Part shown: piece after piece, positions 18,031 to 25,929 of the stretch
How positions within the stretch are numbered: position 1 is the stretch's first letter
Layout of the letters: each line of letters opens with the position of its first letter
Assembly (NCBI RefSeq): GCF_000147815.2
Contig: NC_015957.1
Location: 9,610,001-9,674,000 of the forward strand
DNA from: Streptomyces violaceusniger Tu 4113
GTDB lineage: Bacteria; Actinomycetota; Actinomycetes; Streptomycetales; Streptomycetaceae
Direction: 5' to 3'
DNA length: 64,000 nucleotides
The notes under the pieces: model-generated
Databases searched by the model: none
Seen by the model: only the letters and a program-made list of their open reading frames with translations
What the model was told of the DNA's origin: nothing
Translations under genes and position numbers: made by a program

Positions 18031-20811
18031 ATGAGGCTGCGACGCGGTATCGCGATTGCCGCCGTTGCCGGCGGGGTTGCGGTGACGACGATGCTCATCG
18101 GGCTGGTGACGAACGCGGTGTCGGATCAGTCGCGCTGGCCCGGCTGGCTGGGGTGGCTCCAGGAGCATGCGTGGTTCTCATTCATCCTGCTGGGCGTGGT
18201 GATGGTCGTGGGGACCGCGTTGCTGGCCGCGCTGTCGGAGCCCCGGACACCCGTACCGATCGCCGAGCCGTCGCCAAGGCCGGAGGACGGGCCGGGGCCT
18301 CCGGGCGCCGCCTTGGTCCTGCGGTCACTGCCGCGCGACACTGCGACCTTCACCAACCGGACCGCCGAATTGGACGCTCTGGTGCGGTCGGTGCAGATGT
18401 GGCAGGAGAGTGGTGAGGCGCTGCCGGTTCATGTGGTCGACGGGATGCCGGGGGTCGGGAAGACCACCTTCGCGGTACATGCCGGGCATGTGCTCTCGGA
18501 GCGGTTTCCGGACGGACAGCTCTTCGTAAACCTGAACGGGCACACCTCCGGGCGGAGCCCGGTACAGGCGACCGAGGCGCTGGCCTCCCTGCTGGCGGCG
18601 GCCGGGGTGCCGACACAACAGATTCCGGTAGGCGACGACGTCGGTGCCGTGACGGAGGCTCGCGCCGCCATGTGGCGCGGTCGGCTGGCCGACAAGAAGG
18701 CGCTGCTCATCCTCGACAACGCAGCAACCTACCGGCAGTTGGAGCCCCTGCTTCCCGGCGGGGGTGGCTGTCTGGTGCTGGTGACCAGCCGGAAGCGGCT
18801 GGCGGCGAACGAGGAGGTTGTACTGCCGGTCGAGGCGCTGCCACCTGACCACGCGGCCGATCTGTTCACACGGCTCAGCGGGCGGCCCGCCGACTCCCTC
18901 GACCGGGCCGTGGTGGGGGCCCTCGTGCGGATGTGCGGAAATCTGCCGCTCGGCGTGTCGCTGCTGGCCGCACGGCTGCGGCACCATCCGTCCTGGAGCG
19001 CCGAGGACCTGCGGGGGCGGTTGGTGGCGGCGCGGGACCGGCTGGGTGAACTGCGAGCCGGGGAGCGTGCGGTCACCGCGACCTTCGACCTGTCCTACCG
19101 GGACCTCCCGCAGGAGCGACAGCGCTTTTTCCAGGCTCTTGGCCGCTACCCCGGCACGGACCTCGATGCGTATGCCGGGGCCGCTCTTGGCTCCGTTTCG
19201 GTAGCAGAGGCACGCCGTCACCTCGATGCGCTCTACGACGATCACCTGATTGAGGAGCAGCCAGGTGACCGATACCGACTACACGACCTCTTACGCGACT
19301 ATGCCCACGGTCTCACCGATGGGGAAAGAGCCGGTATGGATGATGTCCAGACCATCACACGTGTCTGCACCTACTACCTGGCCGCTCTCGCTGGTGCGAA
19401 CAACCACATCGTTCGCGCCGGAGCACCCGCTCCTCCCCAAGACGACACGTCAAGGGTAGAGACACCGCCGACGGAGTCCCGCGCCGCAGCTTTGGAGTGG
19501 CTCGAGAACGAGCGGCCCAACGTCTTGGCGTGTATCCGGCGGGCGAACAACCTCGACCTGCATGAGCTCGTGATCCGCCTGGCCGCGTCCATGGCTCCCT
19601 TCCTGCGGCAGGCCGGTCCCTGGGACCAGGCCGTCGGCCTCCATCGAACCGCCGCCGATGCCGCACGGCGGGCCGGAGACCGGCAGGCGCTGGCCGGGGC
19701 ACTCGCCGAGCTGGGTGTCGTACGGCGCTTCATGGCCGCTTATCCCGAGGCGACCCAGGCCCTGAACGAGGCGGTGACGGAGTATGAAGCGGTCGGCGAT
19801 CAGCAGGGCAAGGCTGCCGCCCTGAACCAGGCGGGCATCGTCTGGTATCTGACGGCCGACACCGAGGCGGCTGCCCGAGCCCAGACCGAGGCCCTTACTC
19901 TCTACCGCGAAGTGGGGGACCGGTTCGGACAGGCCAACGCGCTCGCGGACCTCGGCATGGTGCGTCGGCAGACAAGCCAGTTCGACGCCTCTGTGGAAGC
20001 ACAGACAGAAGCCCTGTCGATCTACCGTGAGCTGCACGATCAATACGGTGAGGCGAATTCGCTGCGCGATCTGGGCGTCGTGCACTGCCTCATGGGCGAG
20101 TACGAACTGGCCGCCCGGCGACATCGCGAGGCGTTCGACATCTACCGGGCACTCGACGACCGAGTCCACCAGGCATACGCCCTCAACGAGCTCGGCCTGG
20201 TACGGCGGCTCACCGGGGATCTGGACGGAGCGCGGGAGGACCACGCCCAGGCGCAGGCGTACTACACCGAGCTGGGCGACCGCTTCGGTCGGGCCAACAG
20301 CATCCGCCTTCTCGGGGTATGGGAACGCGTATCCGGGAACGTCGGCGAGGCGGCCCGGTTGGTGGAGGAAGCCCTGAGCACGTACCGCGACCTGGGCAGC
20401 CGCGGGGGTGAAGCCGCCGCGCTCAGCGAGCTGGGCGTGGTCCATGGGCTGGTCGGTGAGCGGGACAGCGCCGTCGAGGCGTTCCAGGGCGGCCTGGAGA
20501 TCGTGCGCGACCTCGGCGACCGGTGTGCTGAGGCCGAGATCCACAATCACTGGGGAGCGCTCATGCTTGCGCACAGTGACCCAGCAGCCGGGCGCGAACG
20601 CTTCGATCAGGCGCTGAGTCTGGCCAGGGACATCTGCTGTCCCCTGGAAGAAGCCCGAGCGCTGGAAGGCATCGGTCGCTGCGACTGGGCGATCGACCGG
20701 CCCGACCAGGCCGAGCCGTCGCTGCGACAGGCTGTCACCGTGTACCGGCGGTTGGGCGTGAGGGCCGAGGCCGACGAGATCGAGCGCCTGTTGGCGTCCC
20801 GGGCGAGGTGA
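18031..20811 (+). CDS. Membrane-anchored NB-ARC/TPR protein (FxsT-like), first gene of RiPP-like locus
   Basis: A 926-residue STAND ATPase. Two N-terminal membrane helices (about 8-30 and 48-68) precede an NB-ARC module with Walker A GMPGVGKTT (138-146), Walker B KALLILDN (223-230), the SRKRL sensor and a GLPL-like LPLGVSLLA motif. From about 540 to the end are at least seven tetratricopeptide repeats (LNQAGIVWYLTADTEAAARAQTEAL, LADLGMVRRQ and similar). ATG 18031 follows GGATGGAG. Proteins of this build accompany FxSxx-COOH peptide/FxsB systems in actinobacteria. Here the next genes are a small peptide and an FxsB-like radical SAM enzyme, which supports that link. The N-terminal membrane anchor is unusual and suggests a sensor or scaffold at the membrane (inference). 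There is no separate DNA-binding domain. Confidence 0.88.
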   Translation: MRLRRGIAIAAVAGGVAVTTMLIGLVTNAVSDQSRWPGWLGWLQEHAWFSFILLGVVMVVGTALLAALSEPRTPVPIAEPSPRPEDGPGPPGAALVLRSLPRDTATFTNRTAELDALVRSVQMWQESGEALPVHVVDGMPGVGKTTFAVHAGHVLSERFPDGQLFVNLNGHTSGRSPVQATEALASLLAAAGVPTQQIPVGDDVGAVTEARAAMWRGRLADKKALLILDNAATYRQLEPLLPGGGGCLVLVTSRKRLAANEEVVLPVEALPPDHAADLFTRLSGRPADSLDRAVVGALVRMCGNLPLGVSLLAARLRHHPSWSAEDLRGRLVAARDRLGELRAGERAVTATFDLSYRDLPQERQRFFQALGRYPGTDLDAYAGAALGSVSVAEARRHLDALYDDHLIEEQPGDRYRLHDLLRDYAHGLTDGERAGMDDVQTITRVCTYYLAALAGANNHIVRAGAPAPPQDDTSRVETPPTESRAAALEWLENERPNVLACIRRANNLDLHELVIRLAASMAPFLRQAGPWDQAVGLHRTAADAARRAGDRQALAGALAELGVVRRFMAAYPEATQALNEAVTEYEAVGDQQGKAAALNQAGIVWYLTADTEAAARAQTEALTLYREVGDRFGQANALADLGMVRRQTSQFDASVEAQTEALSIYRELHDQYGEANSLRDLGVVHCLMGEYELAARRHREAFDIYRALDDRVHQAYALNELGLVRRLTGDLDGAREDHAQAQAYYTELGDRFGRANSIRLLGVWERVSGNVGEAARLVEEALSTYRDLGSRGGEAAALSELGVVHGLVGERDSAVEAFQGGLEIVRDLGDRCAEAEIHNHWGALMLAHSDPAAGRERFDQALSLARDICCPLEEARALEGIGRCDWAIDRPDQAEPSLRQAVTVYRRLGVRAEADEIERLLASRAR

Positions 20812-20938
20812 CTCGGCCATGTGGCCAATTTCCCTATGCCACCGTGGGTGGTGGGACTGCTACGTTGAGCCGATCTGCCGCCTCACCCGACATCGCACCG
20901 TTCTGATACCCGGCACGCCCCACCACGAGGAGCGTTGA

Positions 20939-21127
20939 ATGCCATCGCCCACGCCCGTTCCCACGCCCCATGGCACCGCATCGTTCAGCCCGGTAGCCCA
21001 GAGCAACGCGGTCCTGGATCGGGTGGCTGCCCGCGTACGGCAACGGCTGGAGGCCGAGCAGACCGCGACGAACCGCACCGGCGACGGCGCTCACGCGGCT
21101 TCACTCATCTGGCCCTGGCCGCTGTGA
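20939..21127 (+). CDS. Putative RiPP precursor peptide ending WPWPL
   Basis: A 62-residue peptide with a strong ribosome site (GAGGAG, six bases before ATG 20939). It has a Pro-rich start, a central amphipathic helix (VLDRVAARVRQRLEAEQ, about 25-41) that could be the leader recognised by a maturase, a short polar linker, and the hydrophobic aromatic end SLIWPWPL. The radical SAM/SPASM gene begins 13 bases after its stop, and an NB-ARC/TPR gene lies upstream. Aromatic residues followed by two others are the usual substrate pattern for three-residue-cyclophane-forming radical SAM enzymes. The two tryptophans are therefore candidate crosslink sites. It does not end in FxSxx, so it is not a classical FxsA. 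The peptide role is inferred from context. Confidence 0.7.
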   Translation: MPSPTPVPTPHGTASFSPVAQSNAVLDRVAARVRQRLEAEQTATNRTGDGAHAASLIWPWPL

Positions 21128-21140
21128 GCACGCCCGCTTG

Positions 21141-22301
21141 ATGACGCGGTACGAAGGCATCGCCCCACTGCGCACGTTCATCCTCAAGGTCGCCAACCGC
21201 TGCAACATCGACTGTGATTACTGCTACGTCTTCAACTCCAAGGATCAGTCGTCCCGGCATTTGCCCGCACGGATGAGCCTGGAGGTGGCACGGGCCACGG
21301 CGCAGCGAATCGGCGAGCACGCGGCGGCGAACGGTATGCGGGAGGTCCATGTCGTCCTGCACGGCGGTGAGCCGCTGCTGGCCGGTCCGCAACACATGGC
21401 CGGCCTGCTGAGCACCGTGCTGGAGGCCATTCCGCCGACCACGGATGTTCGCTTCGAGCTCCAGACCAACGGGACGCTGCTGACCGAGGCGTGGCTGAAT
21501 CTCTTCGAGCGATACGGCGTCGCCGTGGGCATCAGCCTCGACGGGCCACCGGCCGCGAACGACCGCCACCGATTGACTCATACCGGGCGCTCGAGCACCG
21601 CCTCCGCCCTACGTGGTATCGAGCTGCTGCGCTCCCGGCCCCACCTGTTCGCCGGGCTGCTCGCGGTCGTGGATCTGGCGAATGACCCGGTTGAGGTCCA
21701 CGACTACCTGGCGTCGTTCGAGCCTCCGGTGATCGACTTCAACCTGCCGCACGGAACGCACGACGATCCCCCGCATCGCGACGACCCGAGCGTCCCCGAA
21801 TACGGCCTGTGGATGAGCCGCGTCTACGACGCCTGGCTCGCCCGGCCCGAATACCAGCACACGGTCCGGATGCTGGAGGACATCGTGGCGCTCAGCTCCG
21901 GCGTACGCGGCTCGGTCGAAACCCTCGGACTGGCCCCGCCCACCAGCATCGTCATCGAATCCAACGGCACGATCGAAGGCGTGGACACCCTGCGCTCCGT
22001 CGAAGAGGGCGCCTCATGGCTGGGGCTCGACCTCTTCAGCACATCCTTCGACGACGCCATGCGCCATCCGAAGCTCCTGCACCGACACGACAGCAGGTCA
22101 GCGCTGGCCGAGAAGTGTCAGAGCTGCCCGCTGGTGGAGGTGTGCGGCGGTGGGTACCTCCCACATCGCTTCGGCGCCGGACGCGGCTACCGGAACCCCT
22201 CCGTCTACTGCGCGGACCTGGAACATCTCATCCGGCACATCCAGGACTCCTTGCGGCAGCACGGCTGGAACGCGCCCGCATCAGCCGCTCCATCCCCTTA
22301 G
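21141..22301 (+). CDS. FxsB-like radical SAM/SPASM peptide maturase
   Basis: A 386-residue enzyme. The radical SAM cluster motif CNIDCDYC (C21, C25, C28) binds the 4Fe-4S cluster that cleaves S-adenosylmethionine. GGEPLL (about 73-78) is the SAM-binding GGE motif. The C-terminal half has a SPASM-type cysteine set (C326, C329, C335, C357) in the pattern CxxC-x5-CGGGYLPHRFG...NPSVYCADL, characteristic of FxsB and related XyeB/GrrM maturases. Members of this group crosslink an aromatic side chain to a residue two positions on, giving cyclophanes. ATG 21141 is chosen; TTG 21138 is possible. It lies 13 bp after the 62-residue peptide, its likely substrate, and 66 bp before a GNAT gene. Confidence 0.92.
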   Translation: MTRYEGIAPLRTFILKVANRCNIDCDYCYVFNSKDQSSRHLPARMSLEVARATAQRIGEHAAANGMREVHVVLHGGEPLLAGPQHMAGLLSTVLEAIPPTTDVRFELQTNGTLLTEAWLNLFERYGVAVGISLDGPPAANDRHRLTHTGRSSTASALRGIELLRSRPHLFAGLLAVVDLANDPVEVHDYLASFEPPVIDFNLPHGTHDDPPHRDDPSVPEYGLWMSRVYDAWLARPEYQHTVRMLEDIVALSSGVRGSVETLGLAPPTSIVIESNGTIEGVDTLRSVEEGASWLGLDLFSTSFDDAMRHPKLLHRHDSRSALAEKCQSCPLVEVCGGGYLPHRFGAGRGYRNPSVYCADLEHLIRHIQDSLRQHGWNAPASAAPSP

Positions 22302-22367
22302 CCGGCCGTACTGCCACGGCGGAAGTCCGTATCGAGAGCAAGCGAGCGAAGCAGACAGGAGACGCCG

Positions 22368-22841
22368 ATGAGCGTGACGATCCGCCCCGCTGACAAGCGG
22401 GACGTCATTGCCGTAGCCGAGCTGATCGAGGAAATCGAGCGTTTCTACGGCTCGACCGAAATCCAGCCGCTCGCGGAGCGCCAGGCTCAGGTGGAGGAAG
22501 CACTCTTCGGCGCACCGCCCATGGCCTCCGCACTCCTCATCGAAGACGAGACGGGTGCCCTCGCCGGGCTGGCCGCCTACTCGTTCCTCTGGCCGGCCGC
22601 GGGCTCCTCCCACTCGCTCTTCCTCAAAGAGCTCTATGTCCGCGACACCCTGCGCAGGCAAGGCGTCGGCGCCCAGCTCATGAACGAGCTACGGGCCCTG
22701 GCCGTCGCGCGCCCCGGGTGCAGCCGCATCGAGTGGATGACCGACCAGGACAACACGGGAGCACGCGCCTTCTACAAGTCGCTCGGCTTTGCCGAATTCG
22801 ACGGGAAGATCATCTACCGAGTCGACACCAGCACGGTGTGA
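22368..22841 (+). CDS. GNAT N-acetyltransferase, last gene of RiPP-like locus
   Basis: A 157-residue GCN5-related acetyltransferase. The acetyl-CoA loop is RRQGVGAQLMNEL (about 93-105, R/QxxGxG/A pattern), preceded by LFLKELYVRD, and followed by NTGARAFYKSLGF near the end, all standard for the fold. ATG 22368 has AGGAG nine bases upstream. It is 66 bp downstream of the radical SAM gene on the same strand, so it may acetylate the modified peptide (tailoring or self-protection). Small GNATs are also common as independent genes, so operon membership should be tested before assigning a role. Confidence 0.88.
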   Translation: MSVTIRPADKRDVIAVAELIEEIERFYGSTEIQPLAERQAQVEEALFGAPPMASALLIEDETGALAGLAAYSFLWPAAGSSHSLFLKELYVRDTLRRQGVGAQLMNELRALAVARPGCSRIEWMTDQDNTGARAFYKSLGFAEFDGKIIYRVDTSTV

Positions 22842-23153
22842 GAGCGCCCGCCGACGCCCAGCAAATATGCGGCCTGGCCATGGTCCTGGCGGGCGTCGCC
22901 CTGGGACGCCCCACGCGCGCGGGCCGACGCGCCAGTGGCCGGGCATCCGACGGCGAGAAGAAGGCCGTCGGGGAGTATCGGAACGCACATCAGCGGTAGC
23001 CGAATGACGTCGTACGACGTCACCGAGCGGGCTCCGGCGTAGGCGAGCCGGGTCGGGTCGGGTCGGACCGGGCGTCGCAGCGCGGGCGGGGGTGGCGCTC
23101 GACGGCCTCCGCGTCGGCCGGTACAGGGTCGCGAGGGCCCGCCACGGCATTTC
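22842..23153. other. Intergenic region with perfect 18-bp palindrome (23005-23022)
   Basis: No gene is recognised. TGACGT-CGTACG-ACGTCA at 23005-23022 is a perfect palindrome lying between convergent GNAT and TetR genes, where a promoter operator is not expected. A weak hairpin at 22891-22911 (GGGCGTC with GACGCCC) may end the upstream operon. Confidence 0.55.
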
Positions 23154-23762
23154 TCAGGTGAGCGGCCAATTGCGCAGGGCCGCGTCGGCCATCCCCTGGA
23201 GTTCATCGCGGCCGACACCGCTCGCGGCCTGCACGGCGATGCCGAACGCCAACGTGGTGACGTAGCGGGCCAGTAGCCCCGGATCGGCCTCCGGGGGCAG
23301 GTCGCCGTCGTCGACGGCTCGCTGGAACCGCTCCCGGACGCAGGCGCAGCCGTCGTTGCGCCAGGCGGCCAGAAGGTCACGGACGCCACGCCCGGAGTCG
23401 CTGGCGGCCAGGGCGCCCTGGACGCCCAAGCACCCGTGGGGCCTGGTCGGGCGGGTGGTGGTTCGAACGGTGCCGGCCAGGAGCGCGGTGGCGACGCCGA
23501 GGGCGGTCGGCTCCTCCATGGCCCGGGCCAGGTATGCGCCCGGGCCTTCGGTGTAGCGCTCCAGGGCCTTGCGGAACAGTTCCTCCTTGTTGCCGAAGGC
23601 CGCGTACATGCTGGTGGTGGAGATGCCCATCGCGTCCGTCAGAGCGGCCAGGCTGGCCCCCTCGTAGCCGTGCTCCCAGAAGACCAGCACGGCGCGCTCG
23701 AGAGCTTCGTCGGCGTCGAATCCTCTGGGGCGGCCGATCGGGCCGCTCTGCTTGGTCTCCAC
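23154..23762 (-). CDS. TetR/AcrR family transcriptional regulator
   Basis: A 202-residue regulator. The HTH is at about residues 13-60: RPRGFDADEALERAVLVFWEHGYEGASLAALTDAMGISTTSMYAAFGNKEELF, the close pattern of TetR proteins that control short-chain dehydrogenases. The C-terminal domain resembles TetR_C_27 or a related group (PTRPHGCLGVQGAL, RERFQRAVDDGDLPPEADPGLLARYV). The start is GTG 23762. It is divergent from an SDR gene, with two copies of CGATCGAT between them, the likely operators. Reactive small-molecule inducers are common for this subgroup, but the ligand here is unknown. Confidence 0.92.
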   Translation of the reverse strand: METKQSGPIGRPRGFDADEALERAVLVFWEHGYEGASLAALTDAMGISTTSMYAAFGNKEELFRKALERYTEGPGAYLARAMEEPTALGVATALLAGTVRTTTRPTRPHGCLGVQGALAASDSGRGVRDLLAAWRNDGCACVRERFQRAVDDGDLPPEADPGLLARYVTTLAFGIAVQAASGVGRDELQGMADAALRNWPLT

Positions 23763-23784
23763 GCCCGCAGTCTACCTTCTGTAG

Positions 23785-23829
23785 CGATCGATACTGAAGT
23801 GCTACCGTTCGAGTTCTGTGTCGATCGAT
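23785..23829. promoter_or_regulatory. Paired CGATCGAT sites between tetR and SDR gene
   Basis: Self-complementary CGATCGAT occurs at 23785-23792 and 23822-23829, 37 bp apart, in the 92-bp divergent control region. These are probable TetR operators for both genes. Confidence 0.55.
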
Positions 23830-23854
23830 GCAGAAATCTGAGGAGGTTATTCAC

Positions 23855-24604
23855 GTGGGACTGCTTGAGGGTAAGACTGCTCTCGTCACCGGGGGCAGCA
23901 CCGGAATCGGCCTGGCCAGTGCCGTACGGCTGGCGGCCGAGGGTGCACACGTGTTCATCACCGGCCGGCGCAAGGCCGAACTCGACGCGGCCGTCGAAGT
24001 GATGGGATCAGCGGCTACCGCGGTGATCGGCGACATCTCGAACCTGGCCGACCTGGACCGGCTCTACGAGACGATCCGCGGCCGGGGGCAGGGCTTGGAC
24101 GTACTGTTCGCGAATGCCTCCGTCGCCGCGTTCGTGCCGCTCGAGCAGGTCACCGAGGAGCACTTCGACGCCCTCTTCGGTATCAACGTCCGGGGCACGC
24201 TGTTCACTGTGCAAAAGGCGCTGCCGCTGCTCAACGACGGTGCGTCGGTGATCTTGAACGGCTCCACCAACGTGGACGTCGGCATGGAGGCGTTCGGCGT
24301 GTACGCGGCGACCAAGGCCGCCACCCGATCGTTCTCCCGGACCTGGGCCAACGAACTCAAGGGACGCGGCATCCGGGTCAACACCATCACGCCCGGCCCG
24401 ACCGACACCCCTGGCCTGTCGGGGCTCGCGCCCGACGCGGAGCAGGCCGCCGGCTTCAGGCAGCAACTGGCTACGCAGGTGCCGCTGGGCCGACTCGGGC
24501 GCCCGGAGGAGGTCGCCGCCGCCGTGACCTTCCTCGCCTCCGGGCAGAGCAGCTTCATCACCGGTTCGAGCCTGTACGTCGACGGGGGCCTGAACCAGAT
24601 CTGA
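23855..24604 (+). CDS. Short-chain dehydrogenase/reductase (SDR)
   Basis: A 249-residue classical SDR. The cofactor motif is TGGSTGIGLA (about 12-21), then NGSTN for the active-site serine region, YAATK (Y and K catalytic) and the C-terminal ITGSSLYVDGG. The start is GTG 23855 with a perfect AGGAGG eight bases upstream; the ATG at 23828 has no comparable site. NADP versus NAD use cannot be decided with certainty, though the basic GRR in ITGRRKAEL favours NADP. It is divergent from a TetR regulator and followed by a strong terminator, so it is probably a single-gene regulon for a reactive carbonyl or similar compound. Confidence 0.94.
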   Translation: MGLLEGKTALVTGGSTGIGLASAVRLAAEGAHVFITGRRKAELDAAVEVMGSAATAVIGDISNLADLDRLYETIRGRGQGLDVLFANASVAAFVPLEQVTEEHFDALFGINVRGTLFTVQKALPLLNDGASVILNGSTNVDVGMEAFGVYAATKAATRSFSRTWANELKGRGIRVNTITPGPTDTPGLSGLAPDAEQAAGFRQQLATQVPLGRLGRPEEVAAAVTFLASGQSSFITGSSLYVDGGLNQI

Positions 24605-24657
24605 GTTCCGTGGATCTCAGTTCCATGGCCGCACATCCGGCGGGGATGACGGCGCCC

Positions 24658-24695
24658 GGCTGCCGGGCTCGCTCAGGCGGGCGAGCCCGGCAGCC
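24658..24695. terminator. Hairpin terminator between convergent SDR and winged-helix genes
   Basis: A perfect 15-bp stem (24658-24672 with 24681-24695) and eight-base loop. It ends the SDR gene and could serve the minus-strand operon as well; no long T run is present. Confidence 0.7.
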
Positions 24696-24802
24696 TCGAT
24701 CGCCAGCCGGCCGGGCGGGCCGTCCAGGTCGACCGGTGGAGACGGTCCGGACCGTGAACAGCCCGGCCAGGGCTGATCCGATGGCCGTGGCCGGGACGCC
24801 CG

Positions 24803-25123
24803 TCAGGCGTCGGGGCGCTCCGCGGCCGCCCGTTGCGACTCCTCCACGACGCGGTGGAGCGCCGCCACGTGTCTTTCGAGTGCGGCCCGTCCGGTCGGGG
24901 TGAGGGCGAGCCAGGTTCGGGGGCGCTTGCCCACGTAGCCCTTCTTCACCTCGACATAGCCCCGGGCCTCGAGCGTACTGACCTGCTTGGAGAGGGCGGA
25001 GGGCGACATTCCCACCGTCTCGCGCACCCATCCGAACTCGGCCCACTCCACACTCACCAGCAGCGACACGATCGACAGCCGCGTCGGGTCGAGCAGGGCG
25101 GTGTCGAAGTCAGCGGGATCCAT
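24803..25123 (-). CDS. Winged-helix transcriptional regulator (MarR/PadR-like, single domain)
   Basis: A 106-residue protein that is almost entirely a winged helix: LLDPTRLSIVSLLVSVEWAEFGWVRETVGMSPSALSKQVSTLEARGYVEVKKGYVGKRPRTWLALTPTGRAAL. This is the HTH_27/'transcriptional regulator' type usually encoded next to a small membrane protein. ATG 25123 overlaps the stop of the membrane protein gene by 14 bases, so the two are co-translated. The perfect inverted repeat upstream of the pair is the likely binding site. The family members known to me repress their own operon; the signal is not known. Confidence 0.9.
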   Translation of the reverse strand: MDPADFDTALLDPTRLSIVSLLVSVEWAEFGWVRETVGMSPSALSKQVSTLEARGYVEVKKGYVGKRPRTWLALTPTGRAALERHVAALHRVVEESQRAAAERPDA

Positions 25124-25634
25124 GGGCGATACCGTTCATGCCGTCCTTACCGTCGCCGCGCATCGCCAGGGAGTTCAGGCCTCGCTGCAGACTGCGGCCG
25201 AAGATGATGAGGGTGGCGCCGAGCACGGCGCCCGCCACCGTCCCCGCGTACGGGAACAGGTGGTCCGGCATGAACGGTGCGCCGACGAAGCCGATCAGCA
25301 CGACGGCGACGATCGCCAGTTGGGCCGGCCGTGCGAAACGCGGGGAGATCTCGCTCCTGCGCACGCGGGTGGGCCGACCCAGGAGGGCGCCGCCGCGAGG
25401 GGTTCGCAGCATCACCGCGTACGCCACGATCAGTGCGGTGACCGCCAGGGAGATCCCGGAGCGCACGTCGTCACCGAAGAAGTCGGGTGCCGCCAGTTCG
25501 GCGAAGAGCGCGACGCCGAACACGACGCTGACCCAGCGGGATTCCTGCTGCGAGGCGCGGCCCTGGGCGCGGAGCCGCTCGATGTCGCGCAGTGCGCGGG
25601 CGGCCTCGGCGGGCGGGGTCACACGGTCGGACAT
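25110..25634 (-). CDS. Membrane protein co-encoded with winged-helix regulator
   Basis: A 174-residue protein with four hydrophobic segments (about 35-52, 58-78, 105-125, 130-150) after a charged N-terminus (EAARALRDIERLRAQGRASQQ). No catalytic motif is seen. It is the first gene of a two-gene operon with the winged-helix regulator, overlapping it by 14 bases. ATG 25634 is preceded by GGAGGTACC, a good ribosome site. Similar two-gene units (small four-helix membrane protein plus regulator) are frequent in actinobacteria and may sense the envelope; this is inference. Confidence 0.85.
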   Translation of the reverse strand: MSDRVTPPAEAARALRDIERLRAQGRASQQESRWVSVVFGVALFAELAAPDFFGDDVRSGISLAVTALIVAYAVMLRTPRGGALLGRPTRVRRSEISPRFARPAQLAIVAVVLIGFVGAPFMPDHLFPYAGTVAGAVLGATLIIFGRSLQRGLNSLAMRGDGKDGMNGIAHGSR

Positions 25635-25668
25635 GGGGTACCTCCAGGAGCTTGCGCACGCTTCAACC

Positions 25669-25697
25669 GAACTAGTTTCCTGAGTGGAAACTAGTTC
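25669..25697. promoter_or_regulatory. Perfect inverted repeat (12-bp arms, 5-bp spacer), operator of winged-helix operon
   Basis: GAACTAGTTTCC (25669-25680) and GGAAACTAGTTC (25686-25697) surround TGAGT, 35 bp upstream of the membrane protein start. The sequence is markedly A/T-rich for this genome, so chance is unlikely. Confidence 0.8.
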
Positions 25698-25929
25698 TCC
25701 CCGGTGGAATAGTCAACCGGCAGGACAGTCGTGTCCTGGGAGTAGAGGGCGGCGGGAAGGCGCTGTTCGGGAAGGGCCCTAGGGCTGGGCGCGCCTACGG
25801 GAGCGGTCGGGCGCTGGGCCGTACGGGGGGCTTTTGCGGGGCGGTCCGCCACGTCGCCGCCCCATCCGGCGGGCGTTCAGATGATGGTGTGAGAAATCAT
25901 CATTGCCGCGTCGACCGATGGGATGCGCC

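Noticed and set aside
20939..21127. Classical FxsA (FxSxx-COOH) peptide
   Set aside because: The C-terminus is WPWPL; the only F-x-x-x stretch is internal (FSPVA), so the classical name was not used.
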